From: Serratia sp. PL17
Lineage (GTDB): Bacteria > Pseudomonadota > Gammaproteobacteria > Enterobacterales > Enterobacteriaceae
NCBI RefSeq assembly: GCF_017832355.1
Contig: NZ_JAFIBY010000008.1
Location: 124,001-188,000 of the forward strand
Length of the DNA: 64,000 nt
Reading direction: 5' to 3'
Part shown: positions 18,825 through 29,289 of the stretch, piece after piece
Position numbering within the stretch: position 1 is the stretch's first letter
How the letters are laid out: each line of letters begins with the position of its first letter
The notes under the pieces: generated by a model
The model's input: the letters and a program-made list of their open reading frames with translations, nothing else
Databases searched by the model: none
What the model was told of the DNA's origin: nothing
Program-made: the position numbers and the translations under genes

Positions 18825-20258
18825 TTAGCGGGCAGTAATCCGTGCCAGCCGTTCGACGGCGGCACGGATCTCACCCGGTGTCAGGGCAGAAAAGCCCAAT
18901 AGCCAACCGTCGCGCCGCAGGTTTGCTGTTTGATACAGCGCCGCCAGTCCGGGTGTTATCACACCTAAACGCTGTGCTTGCTGAGTGAGGGCGCTTTCTT
19001 GGCCCGGAGGTAGCCAAACGCTGAGCTGCAATCCCCCGGCGGCCGGTTGCGGGGTAGCGTAATGCCCTAGCTTTTCGTGCACTTGCGCCAACAACTGGTC
19101 ACGTCGGCTAGAATACAGCTGGCGCATATAGCGGATATGCGCGGCAAAATGCCCCTGCAGGATAAATTCGGCGGTGACTGCCTGCATCAGTTGGGCGCTG
19201 TGACCGTCATAGACTGTGCGTGCGGTGGTAAAGGATTCGACCAAGGCAGGCGGGACCACTAAATATGCCAGCCGCAACGAGGGAAATAGCGCCTTGGAAA
19301 ACGTCCCCAGATAAAGCACGTTGCCGTGCCGATCCAGGCTTTGCATCGCCGGCATAGGCTGGCCGTCATAGTGAAACTCGCTGTCGTAATCATCTTCAAC
19401 AATCCACGCCCGATGCCGTTGCGCCAGAGCCAGCAATTCGAGCCGCCGTGCCAGGCTCAGCGCCACCCCCGTAGGGTATTGGTGCGAAGGCGTCAGATAA
19501 ATTAGCCGGGGAGCAGGGAGCTTGTCATCTGCCCGCATACCGGCTTCATCAACACTGACCGGTACCAATTCGCCGCCTGCACTGGTAAAGGCATTTCGGG
19601 CGCCGCGATAACCGGGTTCTTCCATCCAGACCTTGTCGCCATTATCCAACAGCAAAGTAGCAATCAACTGCAGAGCCTGTTGAGAGCTGGTCAGTACCAG
19701 GACCTGCTGCGCGTCACAATTCACGCCGCGAGTTTGGCTGACATAGCCGGCAATGGCCTCGCGTAGGGGGCGGTAACCCTGCGGATCACCATAGCGCAGC
19801 AGGGTTTCGCCACGTAAGCGTAACTGCTGGGCAGTGAGGTGCTTCCACAGTTTTAATGGGAAGACGCGCAGGTCCGGCGAACCGGCGGCAAAGGGCAAGG
19901 GGTGCTCGGGATCGCGGCAACCCCCGGTTTGTACGATCTGCCTGCCGCGGAGTGACAAATGCGGTTCACCGATCACGTTGGCGACGGGCGGCGATTTAAC
20001 AATGCATATTGCGACGAAGGTCCCTTGGCCCACTCGGCGTTGCAGATAGCCTTCGGCCTCGAGCTGGCTATAGGCTGCCTCCGTTGTCACGCGTGATACG
20101 CCCAAATCTTTGGCCAGTATTCGGGATGAGGGTAAACGTTGACCACGGGTTAACGCCCCGTTATGAATCGCCCGGCGTAATGTGCTGCACACGCGCTCAC
20201 GCAAGGTACCGCTTGTGTGTTCTGGCAGGTAAAAAAGGGTGAGCAGCGCATTTGCCAT
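18825..20258 (-). CDS. MocR-type (GntR/aminotransferase) transcriptional regulator
   Basis: MocR regulators join an N-terminal GntR winged helix to a fold-type I aminotransferase domain that binds PLP. The protein from ATG 20258 has 477 residues: the HTH (about 12-80, with LPSSRILAKDLGVSRVTTEAAYSQLE split over the recognition helix) and the aminotransferase domain (about 115-470) with the PLP-lysine motif TFSKALFPSLRLAY. The frame extends to 20324, but that part has no family match. It is divergent from the rhodanese gene with 93 bp between starts, so that gene is its likely target. The effector is unknown. Confidence 0.9.
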   Translation of the reverse strand: MANALLTLFYLPEHTSGTLRERVCSTLRRAIHNGALTRGQRLPSSRILAKDLGVSRVTTEAAYSQLEAEGYLQRRVGQGTFVAICIVKSPPVANVIGEPHLSLRGRQIVQTGGCRDPEHPLPFAAGSPDLRVFPLKLWKHLTAQQLRLRGETLLRYGDPQGYRPLREAIAGYVSQTRGVNCDAQQVLVLTSSQQALQLIATLLLDNGDKVWMEEPGYRGARNAFTSAGGELVPVSVDEAGMRADDKLPAPRLIYLTPSHQYPTGVALSLARRLELLALAQRHRAWIVEDDYDSEFHYDGQPMPAMQSLDRHGNVLYLGTFSKALFPSLRLAYLVVPPALVESFTTARTVYDGHSAQLMQAVTAEFILQGHFAAHIRYMRQLYSSRRDQLLAQVHEKLGHYATPQPAAGGLQLSVWLPPGQESALTQQAQRLGVITPGLAALYQTANLRRDGWLLGFSALTPGEIRAAVERLARITAR

Positions 20259-20351
20259 AATGGGACTTATCAACGTACAAAAATGGGTATCAATCATAAG
20301 ACCAAAATCAGGCAGTATTGTCATCAGTCTTTATCAACAGAGGTGAATTCC

Positions 20352-20807
20352 ATGGCGGTATCTTCATTGGTTTTGGCATTCCCACCGGGAACAGCGGCGC
20401 AGAGTCTCGATTATCTGGCGGCGAAACTGAGTTATTACGCGGACGCATGGGACGTGGCGGAAGATCTGCGTAATGGCATCAGTGAAATCGTAGTGATCGA
20501 TACCCGCGCAGAGGCTTTGTATGCCGCCGGGCATATTCCCGGCGCGATCAGCTTGCCACACCGGCTTATGGACGAAGCTGGCACGGCGCATCTGGATCGC
20601 GGTAAAGTTTATGTGACTTACTGTGACGGCATTGGCTGTAACGGTTCAACCAAGGGGGCGTACAAGTTGGCGCAGCAGGGGTTCCAGGTGAAGGAGCTGA
20701 TTGGCGGACTGGACTTCTGGAAACGCGATGGCCATCCATTGGCCACCGGTGAGCAGCCAGGTTCGCTGCTGGGAAAGACGATTGGAGAAGACTGCGGCTG
20801 CGGCTGA
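20352..20807 (+). CDS. Rhodanese-domain sulfurtransferase with Cys-rich tail
   Basis: This is a 151-residue single-domain rhodanese. Recognisable features are the conserved VIDTRAEALYAAGHIPGAIS (CH2A-type motif, about residues 47-66) and an active-site loop TYCDGIGCNGSTKG (about 95-108) with two cysteines; C-N-G-S-T-K-G would form the six-residue catalytic loop. The protein ends D-C-G-C-G, an additional vicinal-type cysteine pair that could bind metal or relay persulfide. It has no signal peptide, so it is cytoplasmic. It is divergent from a MocR regulator. The sulfur donor and acceptor are unknown. The start is preceded by AGAGGTG. Confidence 0.88.
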   Translation: MAVSSLVLAFPPGTAAQSLDYLAAKLSYYADAWDVAEDLRNGISEIVVIDTRAEALYAAGHIPGAISLPHRLMDEAGTAHLDRGKVYVTYCDGIGCNGSTKGAYKLAQQGFQVKELIGGLDFWKRDGHPLATGEQPGSLLGKTIGEDCGCG

Positions 20808-20811
20808 TAGG

Positions 20812-21840
20812 TTAAAACACCAGCGCAAATACCAAGGCCAGCACCAGAATGAAAAGAATGAATACCGCAGCGGGTTTGCTCAGCGCTTTTTGCAGCGGTT
20901 GGGGCAGTACGGCAATCAGTGGATTGAGCAACGGCTGCGGCTCGGCTGCGCTGCCGGTTATCGGCTGAGTAGGGCCCGCTTTTTCCAGACGACGTGCAAA
21001 CAGTTGGTTGATCACATCGCTCATCTGCGGATGGGTTAGCGGCGCCGTTGCGTTGCAGTGAAAACGCGATTGGCAGTAGTCATTGAGCTGCTGCTGCTCC
21101 TGCGGATCTGCCGGTTGTTTGAGTACGGCCAGCAGGTTGTTTAGCGTTGGTGCTGTCTGTGGACTCAATGCCACCTTCACCTGCAAAAACTGGTTCAGCA
21201 GCTGGAAGTGACGAGCCGGAAGAGGATCATTGGTTTTTACCCCAGCCAGATCGAACAGGGTTTGCCAGATTTTAGCCGGTGATTCGCCGGTCGCGGCGCT
21301 GAGCTTGGTCACCTGCTGTTGCAAGCTCTGGTGTTCGGCAGGCAGCAGGGGACGATCGCTGGTCGTCGTCTGCTGCGGGTGAGGAATGGTCAGGCTACCG
21401 GTTTGCAACAGGTTGAGGACCTGTTGCAACTGTGGGTGGCTCAACTGGCTCAATACCGTGTGCCCAAACTGCTGGCGAATAAAATCGCTGACGGCCAGGC
21501 GATTATTGCCCTGCGGTAACAGTTCGGTGAGTTGTTGCAACAGTTGTCGGCTGGCGTGGCTCTGTTGTGCCTGAGCCAAGCGATTCTGCAACAGTTGTTC
21601 GGCCGGCTGAAAATGGCGAGCCAGCAGTTCACTGTTGTTGTCTGTCTGCAGATCATGGCGCAACGTAACCCAGATCTCGGCGGACTTGGCTGGGCTGAGT
21701 GCCATGATCTTGACGACCAGTTTCTCCAGCGTCGTGCGTTGTGCCGGGGAGAGCGGGCTGCCGTCAGTGGTTGTGGTTTTATCCGGGCTTGGGGGGCGAT
21801 CGCTGGCGATCGGGGTACCCGGTCCACTCAAAGGTTGCAT
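20812..21840 (-). CDS. flk: Flk, regulator of flagellar hook-length checkpoint
   Basis: Flk (RflH) is an inner-membrane protein that in Salmonella prevents premature secretion of FlgM and late substrates before hook completion. The 342-residue product matches recalled Flk in its two similar halves (around HASRQLLQQLTELLPQGNNR and DRPLLPAEHQSLQQQVTKL) and in a single C-terminal membrane anchor (about residues 322-342), which leaves a large Pro/Gln-rich cytoplasmic part. It is convergent with the rhodanese gene with only four bases between them. In E. coli flk is close to fabB and pdxB; here both sides carry accessory genes. Confidence 0.92.
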   Translation of the reverse strand: MQPLSGPGTPIASDRPPSPDKTTTTDGSPLSPAQRTTLEKLVVKIMALSPAKSAEIWVTLRHDLQTDNNSELLARHFQPAEQLLQNRLAQAQQSHASRQLLQQLTELLPQGNNRLAVSDFIRQQFGHTVLSQLSHPQLQQVLNLLQTGSLTIPHPQQTTTSDRPLLPAEHQSLQQQVTKLSAATGESPAKIWQTLFDLAGVKTNDPLPARHFQLLNQFLQVKVALSPQTAPTLNNLLAVLKQPADPQEQQQLNDYCQSRFHCNATAPLTHPQMSDVINQLFARRLEKAGPTQPITGSAAEPQPLLNPLIAVLPQPLQKALSKPAAVFILFILVLALVFALVF

Positions 21841-21860
21841 ATCACCTGTCCTTCGCTGTG

Positions 21861-21985
21861 TATCCCCAGCTTACTTGGCGTTACCGCTGTGTTGGCTGCG
21901 CAACTTCACCCGAATCCCGTACTGTCGTGCGTTCATCGAGCCCATGTGCTTGCCGCCTGGCCGTAACACCCCTTACTTTGGGGAG
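21861..21985 (-). repeat. Intergenic inverted-repeat element (copy 3, reverse orientation)
   Basis: This lies in the 303-bp divergent flk-scsA spacer. Read on the minus strand it contains CAGTACGGGATTCGGGTGA, closely matching CAGTAAGTGATTCGGGTGA of copy 1, followed by CAGCCAACACAGCGGTAAC, which matches the CAACACAG core. Ends are TATCCCC and GGGGAG. The remaining spacer (21986-22143) holds the scsA promoter region; I could not define an operator there. Confidence 0.75.
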
Positions 21986-22143
21986 AAAATAATCGTCGTA
22001 CCCGGCGAAAAGCACAGGTTTGCGCTTATGATACCTGTAAACGGCCATCATCAATACCGTCGACAGACATTTCTTTACAGGCAAAACATTGCTAAACGCG
22101 CCTGCGCCGCTAAGATAAGCGCAGACTTGGAATTGAGGACGGC

Positions 22144-22509
22144 ATGGTTAAACAGCAGCGGATTGCAAAATGGTTTTTATGCTTGGCTTGCCTGGTGGTG
22201 CTGGTCTGTATGACTCAGCGCATGGCGAGCCTGCATGCATTGCAACAAGCGCTTGGCCTGCCTGTCGCTAGCGCGGTAGCCTCTTCTGCTGATGATGCTG
22301 CTGAAACCCAACCGACCCCTTGCGAACTGAGTGCTAAATCCTTATTGGCCTCACCGCCGGTGATGTTTGAAACGCTGCTGTTCGGTCTGGGGTTGTTATT
22401 GGTGCTGCTGGCACCTACCGTGGCTGCGCGCCTGCGTATTCCGCCTCCCAGAGTGATTTCCCCCACCACCCTTAGGGTGCACCTCCGATTATGTGTCTTC
22501 CGTGAATGA
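22144..22509 (+). CDS. scsA: ScsA, small membrane protein of copper-sensitivity suppressor operon
   Basis: This is the first gene of an scsABCD operon; in Salmonella these genes suppress copper sensitivity. The 121-residue protein has an N-terminal membrane segment (residues 10-25), a low-complexity Ala/Ser stretch with one periplasmic cysteine (TPCELS), and a second hydrophobic segment (FETLLFGLGLLLVLLAPTVA). It ends RLCVFRE. The biochemical role of ScsA is not established. A GAGGA site precedes the ATG and scsB starts 50 bp downstream. The C-terminal C-x-F-R-E also occurs in the leader gene of the Cus operon at 7284. Confidence 0.85.
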   Translation: MVKQQRIAKWFLCLACLVVLVCMTQRMASLHALQQALGLPVASAVASSADDAAETQPTPCELSAKSLLASPPVMFETLLFGLGLLLVLLAPTVAARLRIPPPRVISPTTLRVHLRLCVFRE

Positions 22510-22559
22510 GTTAATCGCCCCTTCCCGTTGGTGATTGATTTATTTTATGGAGAAAGAAC

Positions 22560-24596
22560 ATGTTGAATATCATCAGGTCGGCGTTAGCCTGCCTGTTAAT
22601 GCTATGGCTGCCTGCTTTGCAGGCGGCGGATAGCGGCTGGCTGCAAAGTCCGACGAATGATCACGCGAAGGTGCGACTGCGTGCCGATACCTCGCAAAAT
22701 GGGGAAACCCGATTACTGCTGGCAATAGCGCTGCAAAAAGGCTGGAAAACCTATTGGCGTTCGCCCGGTGAGGGCGGTATAGCACCGGCCATAACCTGGC
22801 AGGGCAATCCGCCACCCGCCACCTGGTTTTGGCCGACGCCGCAGCGCTTTGATGTTGCCGGTATTTCTACCCAGGGTTATCACGATCGGGTTGAACTGCC
22901 TATGGTGATGAAGGGGGCAGCACCGCGCAAGTTGGCAGGGACCCTGACGCTGTCAACGTGCAGCAACGTCTGTATCCTGACCGACTATCCATTCAGCCTG
23001 GATCTTGGTACCGCCTCTGACGCGCAATTTACCCATGATTTTGCCCAGGCGATGGGGCAGGTGCCGATTGCCGATGGGTTGGTGGACAGTATTAAAGCCG
23101 GCTACCAGCGTGGCGAACTGCACATCAGCGCTGAGCGTGGCGCCGGTTGGCAGCAGCCTGAACTGTTCTTCGATACGCTGGAAGATGCTGATCTCGGTAA
23201 GCCAAAGGTGAGTCGCGAGGGTACGCACATGTTAGCGCGGGTGCCGGTCAGCGATGGTTGGGGGGACAGCGCACCGGATTTGCGCGGTAAAACCTTGACG
23301 TTGGTGATCAGCGATAACGGGTTGGCGCAGCAGGTGACGTTGCCGATTGGCGGGCCGCTGGCCTTGCCGGCTGCGGCGAGCTTCTCGCTGTGGCAAGCGG
23401 TGCTGATGGCGCTTGCGGGTGGGTTGATTCTCAATCTGATGCCCTGCGTCCTGCCGGTTCTGGGGATTAAACTCGGTTCAATTCTTCAGGTAGAGCATCG
23501 CGACCGTCAGAGCATCCGGTTACAGTTCCTCGCGTCGACCCTGGGTATTGTGGCCTCGTTCATGGCGTTAGCGTTGCTAATGACGCTGCTGCGGTTGAGC
23601 AATCAGGCGCTGGGTTGGGGTATCCAGTTCCAAAATCCGTGGTTCATTGGTTTTATGGTGCTGGTTACGCTGCTGTTCAGCGCTAACCTGTTTGGCCTGT
23701 TCCATCTGCAACTTTCCTCTTCATTAAATACCAAACTGGCAACCCACAACGGCCGTGGCTTGGGTGGGCATTTCTGGCAGGGCGCTTTTGCTACCTTGCT
23801 GGCAACGCCGTGTTCTGCACCTTTCCTGGGGACCGCAGTGGCCTTTGCTCTGGCAGCACCCTTGCCGGTGTTGTGGGGGATGTTTGTCGCACTGGGTATC
23901 GGCATGAGCCTGCCATGGCTACTCATTGCCGCCTGGCCGGCACTGGCGCTGCGCTTGCCAAGGCCGGGCCGTTGGATGAACAGCCTGCGGTTGGTGATGG
24001 GGCTGTTGATGCTTGCCTCTTCACTGTGGTTGCTGAGCCTGATGGTCAACCATATTGGCATGGTGCCAACGTTGGTGGTGGGCGGTGTCGCACTGCTGGC
24101 GTTGTTGTTGGCCGTTGGCTGGCAACATGGCGTGCGTCTGGCTGCTAAGTTGGCGGCTGGCACGCTGGTGTTGGTCGGTGTCGTGTTGTTGGCCGGTTCT
24201 CTCACTGCCGGGCTGTGGCGTCAGCCGCTGCACGACAACGTGGTTTGGCAACCGTTGAGCGAGCAGGCAATCACCCAGGCATTGGCCCAAAATAAACGGG
24301 TGTTTGTCGATGTGACCGCCGACTGGTGCGTAACCTGTAAAGCCAATAAATTCAACGTCCTGCTGCGTGACGATGTGCAAAAGGCACTGAGCGCCGATGA
24401 CGTTGTTGCTCTGCGTGGCGATTGGAGCCGTCCATCGGCCGAGATTAGCGCCTTCCTGCAACAGCGCGGCAGCGTTGCCGTGCCTTTTAACCAGATTTAT
24501 GGCCCCGGCAGCCCAGATGGCGTGGTGTTATCCCCGCTGTTGACCCGCGATGCCGTATTACAAACCCTGTCCGCCGCCAAAGGAAACGTACAATGA
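22560..24596 (+). CDS. scsB: ScsB, DsbD-like thiol-disulfide electron conduit
   Basis: ScsB passes electrons from cytoplasmic thioredoxin to periplasmic ScsC. The 678-residue protein has a signal peptide, a long periplasmic N-terminal domain (about residues 24-270, with the cysteine pair in STCSNVCIL), a membrane DsbD-type core of about eight helices with NLMPCVLPVLG and ATPCSAPFLGTA cysteines, and a C-terminal periplasmic thioredoxin domain with DWCVTCKAN (CVTC). That is the full three-cysteine-pair relay. The N-terminal domain is larger than in E. coli DsbD, as is typical of ScsB. The gene overlaps scsC by four bases. Confidence 0.94.
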   Translation: MLNIIRSALACLLMLWLPALQAADSGWLQSPTNDHAKVRLRADTSQNGETRLLLAIALQKGWKTYWRSPGEGGIAPAITWQGNPPPATWFWPTPQRFDVAGISTQGYHDRVELPMVMKGAAPRKLAGTLTLSTCSNVCILTDYPFSLDLGTASDAQFTHDFAQAMGQVPIADGLVDSIKAGYQRGELHISAERGAGWQQPELFFDTLEDADLGKPKVSREGTHMLARVPVSDGWGDSAPDLRGKTLTLVISDNGLAQQVTLPIGGPLALPAAASFSLWQAVLMALAGGLILNLMPCVLPVLGIKLGSILQVEHRDRQSIRLQFLASTLGIVASFMALALLMTLLRLSNQALGWGIQFQNPWFIGFMVLVTLLFSANLFGLFHLQLSSSLNTKLATHNGRGLGGHFWQGAFATLLATPCSAPFLGTAVAFALAAPLPVLWGMFVALGIGMSLPWLLIAAWPALALRLPRPGRWMNSLRLVMGLLMLASSLWLLSLMVNHIGMVPTLVVGGVALLALLLAVGWQHGVRLAAKLAAGTLVLVGVVLLAGSLTAGLWRQPLHDNVVWQPLSEQAITQALAQNKRVFVDVTADWCVTCKANKFNVLLRDDVQKALSADDVVALRGDWSRPSAEISAFLQQRGSVAVPFNQIYGPGSPDGVVLSPLLTRDAVLQTLSAAKGNVQ

Positions 24597-25309
24597 AAAA
24601 ATTAATGATTTTACTGATGCTGATTGTTACCCCTGTTTGGGCCGCTGCGCCATTTACGTCTGAACAAGAGGCGCGCATTAAAGAGCTGATCCGTGAAACC
24701 TTGGTGTCTAATCCGGATATTCTGGCACAGGCGGTAGACGCCTGGCAGCAACAGACAGCGGGACAACAAATTAGCCAAGCGATCAAACAAAATGCCAGCG
24801 TGCTGTACGACGATCCTGCCAGCCCACGCTTAGGGGCCGCCAACGCCAAACTGACCATGGTGACCTTTACCGATTACAATTGCCCGTACTGCAAGCGTTT
24901 TGATCCGATGCTGGAGAAGATCGTCAAACAATATCCAGATGTGGCGCTGGTAGTGAAATTGCTGCCTTTTAAGGGGGAAAGCTCGGTCAGTTCGGCGCGT
25001 GTGGCATTGACGACCTGGCAACAGCATCCGGACCAATTCTGGGCGTTGCACCAACGTCTGATGGCTAAAAAAGGCTTCCACGACAATGCCAGCATTGCCG
25101 CTGCACAGCAGAAAACCGGCGTAAAAGCGGTCTCGCCGAGTGAACTGAGCATGACCACCCTGCGCACAAATATGGCGTTGGCAGAGAAACTGGGTGTGCA
25201 AGGAACGCCAGCGACGCTGATCGGCGATCAGATGCTGCCGGGTGCGGTCTCTTATGAAGACCTGGAGACGTTGGTGAAACAGCAATTGGCGAAAGTGAAA
25301 AATGGCTAG
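24593..25309 (+). CDS. scsC: ScsC, periplasmic thioredoxin-fold disulfide protein
   Basis: ScsC is a DsbA/DsbG-like periplasmic oxidoreductase kept reduced by ScsB; in Proteus and Salmonella it acts in disulfide isomerisation/reduction and binds copper. The 238-residue protein has a signal peptide (cleavage after VWA, about residue 18) and an N-terminal helical region (about 20-65) that in known homologues mediates oligomerisation. The thioredoxin fold follows, with catalytic NCPYCKRF (CPYC), an inserted helical domain and the cis-proline loop VQGTPATLI. The start overlaps the scsB stop (ATGA) and the end overlaps scsD. Confidence 0.94.
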   Translation: MKKLMILLMLIVTPVWAAAPFTSEQEARIKELIRETLVSNPDILAQAVDAWQQQTAGQQISQAIKQNASVLYDDPASPRLGAANAKLTMVTFTDYNCPYCKRFDPMLEKIVKQYPDVALVVKLLPFKGESSVSSARVALTTWQQHPDQFWALHQRLMAKKGFHDNASIAAAQQKTGVKAVSPSELSMTTLRTNMALAEKLGVQGTPATLIGDQMLPGAVSYEDLETLVKQQLAKVKNG

Positions 25310-25802
25310 GCTGCGGCGCTGGGCGCGCGAACTGCTGGTCTTGCTGTTGATCCTGCTGGTGGTGGCGTTTGGCATGGACTGGTTACGCGCCCCGCAGGCA
25401 CCGGCAGCGTTTGATTCGCACATGTTGACGACGCTAAGTGGCCAGCAGGTGTCACTGGCTCAGCTCAGCCAGGATAAGCCACTGCTGGTCTATTTCTGGG
25501 CCAGCTGGTGTGGCGTATGCCGTTTCACCACGCCGTATGTTGCCAAACTGGCTGACGAAGGGAGCAACGTGCTTACCGTGGCACTGCGCTCCGGCGACGA
25601 TCGTCAGGTGGCGCAGTGGATGGCGGGCAAACGCGTGACGTTACCTGTGGTTAACGATCCGCAGGGGCAGTTGTCTGCGCAGTGGCAAATCGGCGTCACA
25701 CCCACGCTGGTGGTGATTTCCAAAGGCAAGGTGGTACAGAGCACCACCGGCTGGACCAGCTATTGGGGGATGAAACTGCGGTTGTGGTGGGCCGGGGTGT
25801 AA
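25302..25802 (+). CDS. scsD: ScsD, membrane-anchored TlpA-like thioredoxin
   Basis: This is a 166-residue protein with an N-terminal membrane anchor (LLVLLLILLVVAFGMDWL, about residues 12-29) and a periplasmic TlpA/ResA-type thioredoxin domain. The active site WASWCGVCRF (CGVC) lies near residue 68 and the cis-proline loop in IGVTPTLVV. It is the last gene of scsABCD and overlaps scsC by eight bases, so translation is probably coupled. Its partner is not known with certainty; it may reduce an oxidised protein or donate electrons within the Scs relay. Confidence 0.92.
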   Translation: MARLRRWARELLVLLLILLVVAFGMDWLRAPQAPAAFDSHMLTTLSGQQVSLAQLSQDKPLLVYFWASWCGVCRFTTPYVAKLADEGSNVLTVALRSGDDRQVAQWMAGKRVTLPVVNDPQGQLSAQWQIGVTPTLVVISKGKVVQSTTGWTSYWGMKLRLWWAGV

Positions 25803-25831
25803 CCCGGCCTATGTGATATAACGCCCATGAT

Positions 25832-27304
<1,473 letters not shown>

Positions 27305-27474
27305 GCGCAATTGGCTCGGTTAACGGTGCGGATTTTTACTATACCCCATAGCGACTGGCCTTCAAGCGGATAAAAGTGGCCTGCATAACATCAGGGCAAA
27401 GTGGCTCTGGCGGCAAAGTTGTGTGGCGTTAGAATCTCTGCCCAGGTGTATTACCGCAGTTTTTTGAGGGTGTC

Positions 27475-28470
27475 ATGTCATTACCATCAGGTATTTCAGC
27501 CAGGCCGGTTTTACCGGGCGCGCGTTTTTTACAGGGCAGCAGTCAGGGATATGCGATCGCGATTATCAGCGCCATGCTACTGGCTTTTACCGCCATCATT
27601 ATTCGTGTACTTACGGAGTATTATCACCTGCCGACCTTTGTGCTGGCCTTTTGGCGAGCGGCGCTGGTTGCGTTGGTGTTATTGCCGATTCTGTTGTTAT
27701 TCAAGCCTGAGTGGGCGCGCTTACAACGTTCACAGGTGCCATTTTATGCTTGTTATGGCCTGTTACTGGCGGTGTTCAACAGTTTGTGGACATTGTCGGT
27801 GGCGCTTAACGGTGCGTCGGTGGCAACCATCCTGACCTATTGTTCGGTCGGTTTTACTGTGTTCCTGGGGTGGATGATGTACAGCGAGCGCCTGAGCCTG
27901 CGTCAATTGGTGGTGATTGTGGTCAGCCTGGGGGGCTGCTTCTTGGTCAGTAACGGCGACAGCATGGGCAACAGCCATTTCAATGTATTGGGATTGCTGG
28001 TGGGCATGTTGTCAGGCATTGGTTATACCCTTTACACGTTGGGGGGGCGGGTGGCGACAGAGCGCCATTACCCGGTGTGGAATACAATTTTGTATGTGTT
28101 CGGTTTCTCGGCGATCTATCAGTGGTTGTTCAATGCTGCGCTGACATTATATCCGTTGGCGGCATTCCATGGCATGACCGGCTCGTTGTGGTTCTTGTCC
28201 CACGGCGTTGAAGGCATCGAGTGGCGTGGTTGGTTATTACTGCTGACTCTGGCGGCAGGCCCGACGCTGTTGGGATTCGGTTTGTACAACATCAGCTTGA
28301 AAACCTTGCCATTGGCGGTGGCTAACCTGATTTTGTCGCTGGAATTGGTATTCACGGCGGTGATCGCCTATTTCCTGCTGGGGGAAAACATGAATCAGTT
28401 GCAGTTGCTGGGCAGCGCGCTGGTGATGGGCGGAGTATTGATGCTGAAGAGCAAGACGGCGGAGGCGTGA
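27475..28470 (+). CDS. EamA/DMT-family transporter
   Basis: This is an inner-membrane drug/metabolite transporter of 331 residues with about ten transmembrane segments arranged as two EamA repeats (about residues 25-160 and 175-325). The family exports amino acids, nucleosides or other metabolites, so the substrate cannot be read from sequence. The second repeat ends with the typical SLELVFTAVIAYFLLGENM-type segment. The ATG at 27475 follows a TGAGGGTG site. It is divergent from the MocR regulator at 25832, which suggests amino-acid- or vitamin-B6-linked control, although this is an inference. Confidence 0.88.
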   Translation: MSLPSGISARPVLPGARFLQGSSQGYAIAIISAMLLAFTAIIIRVLTEYYHLPTFVLAFWRAALVALVLLPILLLFKPEWARLQRSQVPFYACYGLLLAVFNSLWTLSVALNGASVATILTYCSVGFTVFLGWMMYSERLSLRQLVVIVVSLGGCFLVSNGDSMGNSHFNVLGLLVGMLSGIGYTLYTLGGRVATERHYPVWNTILYVFGFSAIYQWLFNAALTLYPLAAFHGMTGSLWFLSHGVEGIEWRGWLLLLTLAAGPTLLGFGLYNISLKTLPLAVANLILSLELVFTAVIAYFLLGENMNQLQLLGSALVMGGVLMLKSKTAEA

Positions 28471-28549
28471 TTTGTTACCCTTGGGCCGAAATTTGGAGGC
28501 ATCAATGACGAACAACCCAAGATTAAAACGGGCGTTAATCGCTTAATCA

Positions 28550-28579
28550 GGCAGTGTTTTGTGACCTAAAAACACTGCC
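28550..28579. terminator. Hairpin after EamA gene
   Basis: A perfect 11-bp stem GGCAGTGTTTT/AAAACACTGCC with an 8-nt loop lies 80 bp after the EamA stop and 47 bp before the acetyltransferase ATG. There is no 3' T tract on the plus strand. Confidence 0.55.
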
Positions 28580-28626
28580 ACAGACACTAGGCTGTGGCTC
28601 TTGTAACAGATTACAGAGAAAGCGCC

Positions 28627-29256
28627 ATGACTGAAAAACACTGGTCAAAAACAGAATTACTGCACCAAACGGTGACCAACCCCAACATTATCGTCAAGGG
28701 AACCCACAGCTATTACAGCGACTACCTGGATGACGGCTTTGAACGCTCCGTGGTGCGTTATTTACACGGGGATGCGGTGAGTCAACAGTGGCCCCCGCTA
28801 GGGGCGATAGACCAATTGCTGATTGGCGATTATGTCTGTATTGCCGCAGAAACCGTCATCCTGATGGGGGGTAACCATACCCACCGCATCGATTGGTTTT
28901 GCCTGTACCCGATGATGGAAAGCATCCAGGCTGCCTATAAGCCGAAAGGCGATACCCGTTTGGGGGATGGCTGCTGGATAGGGATGCGGGCGATGCTGAT
29001 GCCGGGCGTGACCATTGGTGAAGGGGCGATAGTTGCCGCAGGCAGTATTGTGACGTCGGACGTTGAGCCTTACACCATTGTGGGCGGTAATCCGGCGCGA
29101 CCGATAAAGCTGCGATTTACCCCGCAGATCATTGCTCGGTTACTGGCTTTGCGCATTTATGATTTGTCAGCCGAGGATTTTGCCTGTGTGCAGCCCTTGC
29201 TGGCGGGCAATGATATTGCGGGCCTGGAGCGAGCGATAAGCGAAATTAAGCGTTAA
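28627..29256 (+). CDS. CatB/Vat-type xenobiotic O-acetyltransferase
   Basis: This is a 209-residue acetyltransferase of the left-handed beta-helix (hexapeptide-repeat) class that includes type B chloramphenicol and streptogramin acetyltransferases. An N-terminal region (about residues 15-60) precedes the hexapeptide repeats, including GDGCWIGMRAMLMPGVTIG and GAIVAAGSIV, and the characteristic GGNPARPIK close. The catalytic histidine is probably in GGNHTHRID (about residue 80). Whether it inactivates chloramphenicol or acts on another substrate is not visible. The ATG at 28627 starts the family-like sequence; an upstream TTG at 28594 is unlikely. It is monocistronic, with a hairpin on each side. 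Confidence 0.87.
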   Translation: MTEKHWSKTELLHQTVTNPNIIVKGTHSYYSDYLDDGFERSVVRYLHGDAVSQQWPPLGAIDQLLIGDYVCIAAETVILMGGNHTHRIDWFCLYPMMESIQAAYKPKGDTRLGDGCWIGMRAMLMPGVTIGEGAIVAAGSIVTSDVEPYTIVGGNPARPIKLRFTPQIIARLLALRIYDLSAEDFACVQPLLAGNDIAGLERAISEIKR

Positions 29257-29259
29257 ATG

Positions 29260-29289
29260 AACAGGGCAGGGGCGTTATCCTGCCCTGTT
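29260..29289 (+). terminator. Terminator of the CatB-like gene
   Basis: A perfect 11-bp stem AACAGGGCAGG/CCTGCCCTGTT with an 8-nt loop starts four bases after the stop codon. The 3' T run is short. Confidence 0.75.
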
